The notes under the pieces are model-generated. The model was not told the DNA's origin. It ran no database searches and saw only the letters and a list, made by a program, of their open reading frames with translations. A stretch of 64,000 nucleotides of DNA from Caballeronia sp. dw_19. Lineage in GTDB: Bacteria > Pseudomonadota > Gammaproteobacteria > Burkholderiales > Burkholderiaceae. The stretch is taken from contig NZ_JAAVUQ010000013.1 in NCBI RefSeq assembly GCF_018449515.1, positions 1-64,000 on the forward strand. The letters are read 5' to 3'. This document shows, piece after piece, positions 35,604 to 44,067 of this stretch. A program made the translations under genes and the position numbers. Position 1 is the first letter of the stretch. The number at the start of each line of letters is the position of its first letter.

Positions 35604-35906
35604 TTAAACGGTTGGCAGATCTTCCAACGTTTTTTCAATCCGGCCCTCTTCAAAAGAGGTTTCAATGCCAATGTGCCCGTTAGCGTAAGGGATGGAGCTA
35701 ACCTGCGGACCCAGATAGCTTCGCCCCCCGAGCTTGAACACCGTGCGCACCAGCTCGCCTTTCTCCAGGACCTTCACCACGCGGTCCACATCCACGACTT
35801 TGGGCGCCGAGGTCCAGTTGGCCGTCAATTCATCGATGTTGCCCCAACGTACGTGGGTAACGCGATCATTGGTCCAACGAACACCATCAATAGCAACAAT
35901 AGACAT
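35604..35906 (-). CDS. Hypothetical protein
   Basis: A 100-residue protein beginning MSIVAIDGVRWTNDRVTHVRWG. The composition is that of a folded soluble protein without signal peptide or membrane segment; predicted pattern is mostly beta with a short helix (DVDRVVKVLEKGELVRTVF). I do not recognise a named family. It stands alone between the marR terminator and an MHS transporter. Confidence 0.65.
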   Translation of the reverse strand: MSIVAIDGVRWTNDRVTHVRWGNIDELTANWTSAPKVVDVDRVVKVLEKGELVRTVFKLGGRSYLGPQVSSIPYANGHIGIETSFEEGRIEKTLEDLPTV

Positions 35907-36217
35907 GGCTGACTCCGTCTATTAATGAAGTACCTTAATGAAACGGCGACCGCGTCCGATAGCGCTTTTTCTTCTTGTATAGACCCTGGGGACGAACGGC
36001 TCGCGTGACACGGCTCACCGCGTTGCGGGCTTCGACAGGGAATCGCTATTGATCGATTCTTTCAATGCAGGCACCGCACGGCGAATGGGAAATAGATTGA
36101 CATGGTTCAAGCGAATGTACAAGCGAGCGCCGGGGCAGCGCACCTGAGAATCGCGGACCCGGAAAAGGGGCTCGATAGCGCGGTTCAACAGCATCGTGCA
36201 TTTCCCACCCGCCCTCA
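35907..36217. other. Intergenic stretch with a questionable 67-codon frame
   Basis: On the minus strand an open frame (36015-36218) begins with ATG overlapping the MHS stop as TAATG, which would allow translational coupling. Its sequence (MRAGGKCTMLLNRAIEPLF) shows no family features, so it is not called as a gene. Confidence 0.4.
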
Positions 36218-37531
36218 TTATTCAATCGTCTGTTGAAGTTCAAGCCTGGCGCTGCGCGTATGTGTTTCCGGCATCTTCAGATAGACGAGCAAGGAGATGG
36301 CAGACCATGCCGTGACGTACCAGTAAAAATAGTGCTCGTGCCCGATCGACTTGAACTTCAGCGCGACAAATTCCGTGGTGCCGCCGAGGATGGCCGTGGT
36401 CAAGGCATAAGGCAGGCCCACAGCCAGCGCTCGAATGCGCACGGGAAACAGTTCGGTTTTAGCCAGCATGTGGACCGACGTAAAGCCGCTCAGCATGAAG
36501 AGCCCGCAAAAAGACAAGACAAACGCAACCAGCGGATCGTGCGTGGTTGCAAGCGTGCTGAAAATGGGCACGGAAAATAGCGTACAACTCAGCCCGAAAA
36601 AGATCAGAACGGGCCGGCGTCCGAGAATGTCGGAGGCGAGGCCAAAAAGCGGCTGCAACGGCATATACAGCAGCAGCGCCGCGGCTGAGACGAGCGTGGC
36701 CGTTTCCCTGCCGAGCCCGACGGTATTAACAAGGAACTTCTGCATATACACGGTGTAGGTGTAGAAACCCACCGTCCCGCCCACCGTAATTCCGACAGCC
36801 AATAAAAGTTGCCGCCAGTGAAGCAGCATTTCGCGGCTGATGGGTGGACCGTGCCGTGTTCCGCTGTGTTGGAACGCCTCGCTCTCCACCACGTTGCGTC
36901 GCATGTAGAGCGCAAACAATGCAAGTACGCCGCCAATCACAAACGGGATTCTCCACGCCCACCGGTCGATCTGCCCGACGGTGAACAGCAAGTGCTGCAT
37001 GACCAGCAGCAGACCGAGCGCCAGCAACTGACCCGCCACCACGCTGACCTGCAGGAATCCAAGGTAAAAGCCCCGACGGTTCGCCGGCGCGATCTCACTG
37101 AGATAGGTGGCGCTCGTGCCGTATTCGCCACCCATGCTCAAACCTTGCAACAGCCGCGCAAGGATCAGGATGGCGGGAGCGAAAGCCCCGATAGTCGCGT
37201 AGCCCGGCGTAACAGCAATGATCAGCGATCCAATGCACATCACCGATACCGACCAGGTCAACGCCGACTTACGGCCACGGCGATCCGCATACAACCCGAT
37301 CAACCAACTGCCGACCGGACGGGCCACATACCCTACTGCCGCGATTGCCGCGGCGTTCATCAACTGGACCGTGGCGTTGTCGCTGGGAAAAAACGCCTTG
37401 GCGAAGTAGATGGAAAAGATGCTGTACGCGAGAAAGTCGTACCACTCGATCAGGTTACCGGCCAGGCCCCCTGCAATGGATCTCAACAGCGCGGGCCGAG
37501 CCGAAGCTCCTTCCATTCGAGGGGCGCTCAT
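36218..37531 (-). CDS. MHS-family MFS transporter (metabolite:H+ symporter)
   Basis: A 437-residue inner-membrane symporter with 12 helices. MHS signatures: GNLIEWYDFLAYSIFSIYFAKAFFPS at the N terminus, GSWLIGLYADRRGRKSAL (motif A) and LLQGLSMGGEYGTSATYLSE. The group imports alpha-ketoglutarate, citrate, proline/betaine, shikimate or other organic acids. It lies upstream, in the same direction as nothing else; the ICL-family enzyme gene 75 bp to its right reads the same way and may supply an organic-acid link. Confidence 0.88.
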   Translation of the reverse strand: MSAPRMEGASARPALLRSIAGGLAGNLIEWYDFLAYSIFSIYFAKAFFPSDNATVQLMNAAAIAAVGYVARPVGSWLIGLYADRRGRKSALTWSVSVMCIGSLIIAVTPGYATIGAFAPAILILARLLQGLSMGGEYGTSATYLSEIAPANRRGFYLGFLQVSVVAGQLLALGLLLVMQHLLFTVGQIDRWAWRIPFVIGGVLALFALYMRRNVVESEAFQHSGTRHGPPISREMLLHWRQLLLAVGITVGGTVGFYTYTVYMQKFLVNTVGLGRETATLVSAAALLLYMPLQPLFGLASDILGRRPVLIFFGLSCTLFSVPIFSTLATTHDPLVAFVLSFCGLFMLSGFTSVHMLAKTELFPVRIRALAVGLPYALTTAILGGTTEFVALKFKSIGHEHYFYWYVTAWSAISLLVYLKMPETHTRSARLELQQTIE

Positions 37532-37606
37532 AGTCAGTCTCCTTTTGTTTGTTATGCGGTGAAGCTCGCGTGTCCGCTGTCTTTGCGTCTTTACGGCGCG
37601 GCCGGC

Positions 37607-38494
37607 TTAGTCATCATGCGCGGCGTATTTTTTGTCGAGCTGGTCGTAGAACGGTTTGTCGACCAGCCGCTGGCGCTCGCTGAACGGCACCACGAGGTCC
37701 GGATCTTCGTCGAGCCTTCCTTGATCCTTGAGCACGTTCAAAGCCCGCTGCATGCCGCGTACGGCGCTCTGTAGCGGTGCGTTCGCGTAGAGCGCTATCC
37801 CGAAGCCAAGTTCCGCCAGTCTGGATTGCGGCAAGGTCGGCGTCTTGCCGCCAATCACGATGTTGATAAGCTGAGGCGCGTCGAACATCGCGGGCAGGCG
37901 TTGGATCTCCTCGATCGTTTCAACCGCCTCAATGAAAAGAACATCTGCACCCGCTTCGGCGAAACGGTGCCCGCGTTCGATGGCGGCATCGAATCCATGG
38001 GTCGCGCAGGCATCGGTACGGGCAACGATCAGCAGATTGGGGTCCTCGCGAGCATCAACCGCAGCGTGCAGTTTGCCGACCATCTCGCTCGTCGATATAA
38101 CCGCCTTGCCGGCGAAGTGCCCGCACTTCTTGGGGCTCACCTGGTCTTCTAACTGGATGGCGTCGGCGCCCGCGCGTTCCAGGGTACGAACTGCATGACG
38201 CACGTTGAGCGCGTTGCCGTAGCCGGTATCGGCATCGACGATAAGCGGCAGGTCCACCGCGTCGCGGATACGCGCGGTATGGTCAGCCATTTCGTGCAGG
38301 CCGACAAACCCCAGATCCGGAAGTCCAAGAAACATGTTGGTCACACCGGCGCCGGTGATATACAACGCGCCGAAACCGGTATCGGCAGCAACGCGCGCGC
38401 TCAGCGCGTTGAACGCACCGGGCACGAGCAACGCGTGCCGGCTTTCGACCAGCGAGCGGAAGGCGCTACGACGTTCAGCAGATAGAAGCGACAT
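37607..38494 (-). CDS. Isocitrate lyase / PEP mutase superfamily enzyme
   Basis: TIM-barrel lyase of 295 residues, cytoplasmic. Metal-binding VDADTGYGNALNV and the family motif SPKKCGHFAGK, with the catalytic cysteine in KKCGH, place it with 2-methylisocitrate lyase, 2,3-dimethylmalate lyase and oxaloacetate decarboxylase rather than PEP mutase, which lacks the cysteine. It is the upstream gene of a leftward pair with the MHS transporter, so uptake and cleavage of an organic acid is a reasonable inference. Confidence 0.87.
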   Translation of the reverse strand: MSLLSAERRSAFRSLVESRHALLVPGAFNALSARVAADTGFGALYITGAGVTNMFLGLPDLGFVGLHEMADHTARIRDAVDLPLIVDADTGYGNALNVRHAVRTLERAGADAIQLEDQVSPKKCGHFAGKAVISTSEMVGKLHAAVDAREDPNLLIVARTDACATHGFDAAIERGHRFAEAGADVLFIEAVETIEEIQRLPAMFDAPQLINIVIGGKTPTLPQSRLAELGFGIALYANAPLQSAVRGMQRALNVLKDQGRLDEDPDLVVPFSERQRLVDKPFYDQLDKKYAAHDD

Positions 38495-38988
38495 GGTTGA
38501 ACTCTCCGTGTTGAAGTTAGTGACGTTAGTGACATTGGCGATGTAAGGGGCAATTTATTCAAAATAATTAGCATGGCTGATCACTTACCGAGATCCGCAA
38601 ACGTTAGCTGTTGTGGAGCACGACGTACGCAGTGGGCCGGTATACATCTTCAGTAGTCGCCACGGCAATAACTCGACCTTCAACGCTCAAAAACGATTGA
38701 CTATATTGTCGCAAGAATGGTAGCAGGTACACTAGCGCTGCCCGTGTATTCCGCGCCATGCAACACCTGTTCCGTCCGTTCAATGTAGTACTGTCTGGCA
38801 ATCGCTTTTGCACGTAACTGCTGCAACGAAATGACTGCAAAGCGACTGCAAAGCAACTGCTGCAGAGCATTTCGGTGTGACCCAAAAGTGATGGGTTTTG
38901 TGATGAATGACGGTCGCCTTGCCCCGCAACTGCTTCAAATTATTTTTTCGTAAAGATTTAGCATCCATTAAAAGACTGAGCCAGATTT
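38495..38988. other. Gene-free stretch before the GT90 gene
   Basis: No supported gene. It holds the 11-bp tandem GACTGCAAAGC at 38833-38854, flanked on both sides by AACTGCTGCA. A+T content rises towards the GT90 gene, as if the border of an acquired segment lies here. Confidence 0.5.
38833..38854. repeat. 11-bp tandem duplication
   Basis: GACTGCAAAGC occurs twice head to tail, with AACTGCTGCA on each side (around 38816 and 38855). Confidence 0.6.
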
Positions 38989-39918
38989 ATGCATGCCAGA
39001 AAATTTAAATTTTACGCAAAAAATGTTATTTTCGATCTTTTTCCATCATTGATTTTTGAAAAAAGATATGACCGCATGTTCAGGAATCTGGACGAACAGC
39101 AATGGACTTACATCCGCTCACGCGCCAATTATTATAATAAGCTTGAGCAGCAATTTGTCCTGAATGAAACGGCGAGTCGCAGCAGCGCGTTGCCTTTGCG
39201 CGGCAATCCAAGCGCCTACTACTATGATTTCAAAGAGATATCCCGGTACTTCGCGCGCTCCTTAAAATTTAACTATGTTTTCACGGACATTAAAGAAGCA
39301 GTAGATGAACCGACGCTTCTTAAAACCAGGCCACTCACTGAAGCCAATGAAAATTCCGTCATATTGAAGCTGGACAAAATGAGGCACTTCAATTTTATTG
39401 AAGACACGCGATCATTCGAAAGCAAAATCGACATGGCCGTTTTTCGAGGTGCGTGCTACCAGGAGCACCGAAAATCATTTGTCGCCAAGTATCACGATTT
39501 ACCAATGGCCGACATTGGCGACACTGACGACTCCAGAAAAGGTCAACACGGTCATCGACCTTATATGAGTATTTCTGACCAGTTGAAGTACAAGTTCGTG
39601 ATCAGTCTGGAAGGTAATGACGTCGCAACCAACTTGAAATGGATCATGCTTTCAAATTCCGTCTGCTTTATGCGCAGGCCGCGGGTGGAAAGCTGGTTTA
39701 TGGAAGGTTCCCTGATCCCCGACCACCACTATGTACTTCTGGACGATGAATTTTCCGACCTGGAAGACAAAATAAATTATTACACCAAGCATACAGACAA
39801 GGCCATGGCGATAATCAAAAACGCCAATCGGTACGCCATGCAGTTTCTTGACACACGACGGGAAAAGCTTATTTCACTGCTGGTACTCAGAAAGTATTTC
39901 GATCTTTCCGGTCAGTGA
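38989..39918 (+). CDS. Glycosyltransferase family 90 (LpsA/CAP10-like)
   Basis: A 309-residue glycosyltransferase of the CAP10/GT90 family, which includes LpsA enzymes that add sugars to the LPS core. Diagnostic blocks: DMAVFRGACYQEHRKSF, the ISDQLKYKFVISLEGNDVATNLKWIMLSNSVCFM stretch in the C-terminal half and PDHHYVLLDD. No signal peptide. The gene is strikingly A+T-rich (12 G+C in the 60 bases 39001-39060) against GC-rich neighbours, and no other LPS gene is nearby; horizontal acquisition is likely. Confidence 0.87.
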   Translation: MHARKFKFYAKNVIFDLFPSLIFEKRYDRMFRNLDEQQWTYIRSRANYYNKLEQQFVLNETASRSSALPLRGNPSAYYYDFKEISRYFARSLKFNYVFTDIKEAVDEPTLLKTRPLTEANENSVILKLDKMRHFNFIEDTRSFESKIDMAVFRGACYQEHRKSFVAKYHDLPMADIGDTDDSRKGQHGHRPYMSISDQLKYKFVISLEGNDVATNLKWIMLSNSVCFMRRPRVESWFMEGSLIPDHHYVLLDDEFSDLEDKINYYTKHTDKAMAIIKNANRYAMQFLDTRREKLISLLVLRKYFDLSGQ

Positions 39919-39977
39919 AGGATCTGTCATATCGCAGACATGTTCGCCGCATGTCCATGCCGTGCATGCTCCGTCGG

Positions 39978-41063
39978 TCAGGACAGACGTTCTTCCAGTG
40001 AGACCCTGAGTCTGCCGGGCGTCACGCCGTAGACTTCCTTGAAGCCACGGATGAAATGCGCGGAGTCGGCAAAACCGCATTCATAGGCAATTACCGTGAT
40101 GCGTTTTTCCGTATTGAGCAGTAGCCAGCGCGCGTATCGAAGCCGCATCGTCCGGTAAAACTCCTTGGGGGACACCCCCATTTCAGTCAGGAAATTACGT
40201 TCGAGTTGCCTGACGCTTGTACCCGTCATCTTCGCGATCACTGTGACGTTGAGCGGCGCCTCCAGGTTTTCCTCCATCAGCACAATAGCGTGCCGTACCA
40301 GCAGATCACCGACTGCCAGATAGCCCAGTGCCTTGCGGCGCTCCACAAACGACGTACCGCCGTGACGGCTCACTGTCATTTGATGAATCACCTTGGAGGC
40401 TCTGTCCGAGCCGCAGTGCAAGCTGATCAAACGCGTTGCCAACTCAATGACGGACACGCCGCCGGCGCACGTAATACGGTTGCCGTCGATCAGGTAGTCT
40501 GAATTGGCGATGACCCGCAAGTCCGGGAACATCGTCTTGTAGTCCTCCAGATGGAACGTGTGGACGCAAGCAACACGGTCCCGCATCAAGCCAGCTTTCG
40601 CCAGCACGAAACTGCCGGTGCACATACCGATCAGCGGCACGCCTTCGGCGTCAGCCTGGCGCAAATAATCCCAGTAGCGCCGGTCGACCTGTTCAAGTTT
40701 CGGCAGGAGGCCACCAATCACCACGAGGTAATCGAATTGCCGCGGCGAGCCCTGTACGGCATGCACCGGCACGGCTACTCCGCAACTCGCTTCCACGGTT
40801 TCATCGGCCATGCCGAGCAGCATCCATGCGCAACGCAGCGGACGGCTCTGGTCGCCGAGATCGGCTGCATGGCGCAACGCATCGCAGAAGCCCGCCAGCG
40901 AGAGCAGGGGGAAGGTGGGCCAGAGAAGAAATCCGATGTTGAGCTCGGCACCCGAGCGCGACGCGTTGGCCTCTCGTTTGACGCTGGCGCGATCGAGCCG
41001 ATCGACGAGATCCCGGCCAAGCGACGGCTCCCGGCCATCGGGCAGTGTTTTTTCGCGTGCCAT
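39978..41063 (-). CDS. GlxA-family AraC-type transcriptional regulator
   Basis: A 361-residue regulator: an N-terminal DJ-1/PfpI-like domain (about 40-200, FLLWPTFPLLSLAGFCDALRHA, GMCTGSFVLAKAGL) and a C-terminal AraC double helix-turn-helix (IAKMTGTSVRQLERNFLTEMGVSPKEFYRTMRLRYA, IAYECGFADSAHFIRGFKEVYGVTPGRLR). GlxA proteins control catabolism of amino acids and quaternary amines. It is divergent from the binding-protein/asparaginase pair, which is its likely target. Confidence 0.88.
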   Translation of the reverse strand: MAREKTLPDGREPSLGRDLVDRLDRASVKREANASRSGAELNIGFLLWPTFPLLSLAGFCDALRHAADLGDQSRPLRCAWMLLGMADETVEASCGVAVPVHAVQGSPRQFDYLVVIGGLLPKLEQVDRRYWDYLRQADAEGVPLIGMCTGSFVLAKAGLMRDRVACVHTFHLEDYKTMFPDLRVIANSDYLIDGNRITCAGGVSVIELATRLISLHCGSDRASKVIHQMTVSRHGGTSFVERRKALGYLAVGDLLVRHAIVLMEENLEAPLNVTVIAKMTGTSVRQLERNFLTEMGVSPKEFYRTMRLRYARWLLLNTEKRITVIAYECGFADSAHFIRGFKEVYGVTPGRLRVSLEERLS

Positions 41064-41272
41064 GACGTTCCCGCAAGGCGTTGGTGAGCCCGAGTATATA
41101 AGTCAAAAAATAGCCTTGCCCGCCATGTCGCATTTCTTCTATTTTTTTGCGAGTCGGTGCAATGCCAGCCATTTTTTCCTCCCTAAAGTCGCTCCTGTCA
41201 CCTGTCCCCGATCGATCACTGGCAAGCGTCAGTGCACCATCGTCCAGCAAGCTGCATAACGAGGAGAGTCTC

Positions 41273-42418
41273 ATGTCGGCTAGATTTCACGGCGCGCTAT
41301 ATGCCAATATCGGAGTAGGTCTGGTCATGCTCGGCTCGGCCAGCGCGTTCGCAGACGAAGTTGTCAAAATTGGACATGCGGCGCCGTTGACCGGCGCAAA
41401 TGCCGAGTGGGGAAAAGACACCGAGAACGGCGCCCGCCTGGCGGTGGAGGAAATCAACGCGAAGGGCCTCGTGATCGGCGGCCAGAAGGTAACGCTTGAG
41501 CTGGATGCACAAGATGACGCGTCGGACCCGCGCCAGGGCACGCAGGTGGCGCAGAAGCTCGTCGACGACCACGTCGTTGCCGTGGTGGGCCACATGAATT
41601 CGGGGACCACGATCCCCGCGTCGAAGATCTACAGCGATGCGGGGATCGTCGAGGTCTCCCCTTCAGCGACCAATCCGGTTTATACGCAACAAGGCTTCAA
41701 GACCGCCTACCGGGTTGTCGCAACCGACGCCCAGCAGGGTCCGGCGCTGGCCGACTATGCGAAGAAAACGCTCGGGGCGAAGTCGGTGGCAATCGTGGAC
41801 GACGCGACGGCCTACGGCCAGGGGCTGGCCAATGAGTTCGAGAAGCAGGCGAAGGCGGACGGATTGACCGTGCTCTCACACGATGCAACCAACGACAAGG
41901 CGGTCGACTTCCGTTCGATTCTCACCAAGATCAAAGGCGAGCATCCGGACATCATCATGTACGGGGGAATGGACGCCACGGGCGGTCCGTTCGCGAAGCA
42001 GGCGCAACAGCTCGCCATTGCAGCACGCGTGCTGGGTGGTGACGGCCTGTGCGCCGATTCGCTCGCGAAACTGGCCGGCGGGGCAGCAGACAACGTCGTG
42101 TGTTCGATCGCCGGCATGCCGCTTCAGGAAATGCCAAACGGGCCCGCTTTTGAGCAACGCTACGAAGCACGCTTTCATCAGCACGTGCAGCTCAATGCCC
42201 CGTTCGCCTACGACGCGGTGTACATCATCGTCGACGCAATGAAGCGCGCCAACTCGACCAAAGCCCCGGACATTCTTGCAGCGATGCCGAGCGCAGATTT
42301 CGTCGGCGTACTGGGCCGCACGCAGTTCGACGCGCACGGCGATCTGAAGCAGGGTGCGATCTCGCTGTATGACTACAAACGCGGCAAGCAAACGCTGCTC
42401 ACCGTCGTGAAGATGTAG
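41273..42418 (+). CDS. Branched-chain amino-acid type ABC transporter substrate-binding protein
   Basis: Periplasmic binding protein of the LivJ/Leu-Ile-Val family, 381 residues. A signal peptide ends at ASAFA-DE, followed by VVKIGHAAPLTGANAEWGKD, the canonical first strand and ligand loop. Later VVGHMNSGTTIPASKIY matches the LivJ ligand site. GAGGAG lies nine bases before ATG 41273. No permease or ATPase genes accompany it. The asparaginase gene begins within its stop codon (TAGTG), so uptake of asparagine or a similar amide is inferred. Confidence 0.9.
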   Translation: MSARFHGALYANIGVGLVMLGSASAFADEVVKIGHAAPLTGANAEWGKDTENGARLAVEEINAKGLVIGGQKVTLELDAQDDASDPRQGTQVAQKLVDDHVVAVVGHMNSGTTIPASKIYSDAGIVEVSPSATNPVYTQQGFKTAYRVVATDAQQGPALADYAKKTLGAKSVAIVDDATAYGQGLANEFEKQAKADGLTVLSHDATNDKAVDFRSILTKIKGEHPDIIMYGGMDATGGPFAKQAQQLAIAARVLGGDGLCADSLAKLAGGAADNVVCSIAGMPLQEMPNGPAFEQRYEARFHQHVQLNAPFAYDAVYIIVDAMKRANSTKAPDILAAMPSADFVGVLGRTQFDAHGDLKQGAISLYDYKRGKQTLLTVVKM

Positions 42419-43461
42419 TGCTCGTGGACGTCCCTGTTCCAGGTGCGGGCGTAGTCGCCCTGACCGCCCCGCCGAAAGCGCGGATTGTACTGATTGGCAC
42501 CGGCGGCACGATCGCAGGCCGCGGTGCATCGCCAGTCAACACGTCGGCGTACGACTGCTCCGTGCTGTCCATCGACCAGATTATTGGCGGTCTTCCTGAC
42601 GCGGCATCAGTTGCCGACATCCGCACCGAACAGCTATTTCAGTGCGGCTCGGAGAATTTCGGCAGCGGGCAACTGCTGCAGCTGGGCAAGCGGATTTCGG
42701 CGTTGCTGAAACGGGATGACGTGGATGGCGTTGTCGTCACGCACGGCACCGATACAATCGATGAAACCGCTTATTTCCTGCATCTGACGCTCAAAAGCGC
42801 GAAGCCGGTAGTCGTGGTGGGCGCGATGCGTCCCCCCTCCGCGCTCAGTTCGGACGGACCGCTTAACCTCTATAACGCGATAGTCGTGGCGGCGAGTCCG
42901 TCAGCCCACGGCAAAGGCACGCTGGTTGTTGCAAACGATGAGATTCACACGGCGCGTGATGTTGCGAAGACCAATACGTTCAAGCAAGAAGCGTTCAGAT
43001 CCCCCTATGGTCCCTTGGGATATATCGTCGACGGCAAGCCGGTCTTTTATCGATTGCCGGCGCGTCGGCATACGGTGCAAAGCGAATGGTCGATCGACGA
43101 GATCGACGAGTTGCCGGAGGTCGGTATCCTCTATGCACACGGCGGCATGAACGTCGCAATGGTCCGCGCCATGCTCGACTCTGGTGTTAAGGCGATCATC
43201 TATGCGGCGACCGGCAACGGCAATGTGGCGACCTCGGTAGTAGCCTCGCTGGTCGACGCGAGATTACGCGGCATTCACATCGTCCGGGGTTCGCGCACGG
43301 GAAGCGGCGTGGTCATCCGTAATGCCGCGCAGCCCGATGACCGCTACGACTGGCTGGTAACGGACGATCAGGTTCCGCACAAGGCGCGCATCCTGATGAT
43401 GCTGGCGCTCACCGGAGAACAATGCACACGAAAACTTCAGAACGCGTTTTTGACGTATTGA
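42418..43461 (+). CDS. Asparaginase (type II-like)
   Basis: Asparaginase/glutaminase-family hydrolase of 347 residues. The nucleophile loop GTGGTIAGRG (Thr31) and the second-site VTHGTDTIDE (Thr111, Asp112) are present, as is the AMRPPSALSSDGPLNLYNA stretch. By hand alignment the position of the catalytic lysine of E. coli AnsB is proline here (AASPSAHGKG), with a lysine five residues later. Start is GTG 42418, sharing a base with the upstream stop (TAGTG); there is no obvious signal peptide, so it is probably cytoplasmic. Confidence 0.88.
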   Translation: MLVDVPVPGAGVVALTAPPKARIVLIGTGGTIAGRGASPVNTSAYDCSVLSIDQIIGGLPDAASVADIRTEQLFQCGSENFGSGQLLQLGKRISALLKRDDVDGVVVTHGTDTIDETAYFLHLTLKSAKPVVVVGAMRPPSALSSDGPLNLYNAIVVAASPSAHGKGTLVVANDEIHTARDVAKTNTFKQEAFRSPYGPLGYIVDGKPVFYRLPARRHTVQSEWSIDEIDELPEVGILYAHGGMNVAMVRAMLDSGVKAIIYAATGNGNVATSVVASLVDARLRGIHIVRGSRTGSGVVIRNAAQPDDRYDWLVTDDQVPHKARILMMLALTGEQCTRKLQNAFLTY

Positions 43462-43505
43462 TTCGGTTTCCTACTGATTCCATAAGACCCTGACTACTGC
43501 ACTAT

Positions 43506-43958
43506 TCATAAGGTCTTGACCCAGCCAAGCGCATCATCCGCGAACTTTCGAAGCAGTCGGACAAGCTCGCCGACGTCTTTTTCTTCCCAGCCGGCAAGCA
43601 ATTCTTCGATGATCTTCTGACGCGCCGCGTCCAGTGCGTCCGTCATGACCCGCCCCTGATCCGTAATGACAGCCGCGCGAACCCGGCCGTCATTCGGGCT
43701 TGCACACCGCGAAACAAGTCCGAGGCTTTCCAGCTTCGTGATCTGCCTGCTGACCGTGCTGTAATCGCGCCCCGCGAGTTCCGCCAACTCGACAATACCA
43801 AGCGGCCCCCGCCGCTCGATCCTTGCAAGCAGAGGGAAAAGTGCACGATCCAGATCGATCCCTGCCGCTTCAATAAGGGCAGCGTCCGGTTGCGGCCGAT
43901 TAAGCACGCCCGTCAGGTCCAATAGTGCTTCCCGCAACTCGCGTATCTCTTTCCCCAT
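43506..43958 (-). CDS. MarR-family transcriptional regulator
   Basis: A 150-residue MarR protein with IVELAELAGRDYSTVSRQITKLESLGLV as recognition helix and DGRVRAAVITDQG after the wing. ATG 43958 follows AAGGA at nine bases; the frame extends to 44021 but that would include the operator. It is divergent from an oxidoreductase gene, with a perfect palindrome between them. Confidence 0.88.
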   Translation of the reverse strand: MGKEIRELREALLDLTGVLNRPQPDAALIEAAGIDLDRALFPLLARIERRGPLGIVELAELAGRDYSTVSRQITKLESLGLVSRCASPNDGRVRAAVITDQGRVMTDALDAARQKIIEELLAGWEEKDVGELVRLLRKFADDALGWVKTL

Positions 43959-43985
43959 CGCGATTCGATTCCTTGTCAATGTCTT

Positions 43986-44008
43986 TATATGTGTATAATA
44001 CACATATA
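43986..44008. promoter_or_regulatory. Perfect 23-bp palindromic operator
   Basis: Arms TATATGTGTAT (43986-43996) and ATACACATATA (43998-44008) are exact inverted copies around a single central A. The site lies 27 bp before marR and 59 bp before the oxidoreductase gene, so one bound MarR dimer could control both. Confidence 0.8.
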
Positions 44009-44067
44009 TTGGATGATCCAATCCCAGATAAAGCGTACGCTCGGATACTTGGAAAAGGAGAGCAGAT

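Noticed and set aside
36015..36218. 67-codon frame coupled to the MHS transporter stop (TAATG)
   Set aside because: The overlap is attractive but the sequence has no family or structural features.
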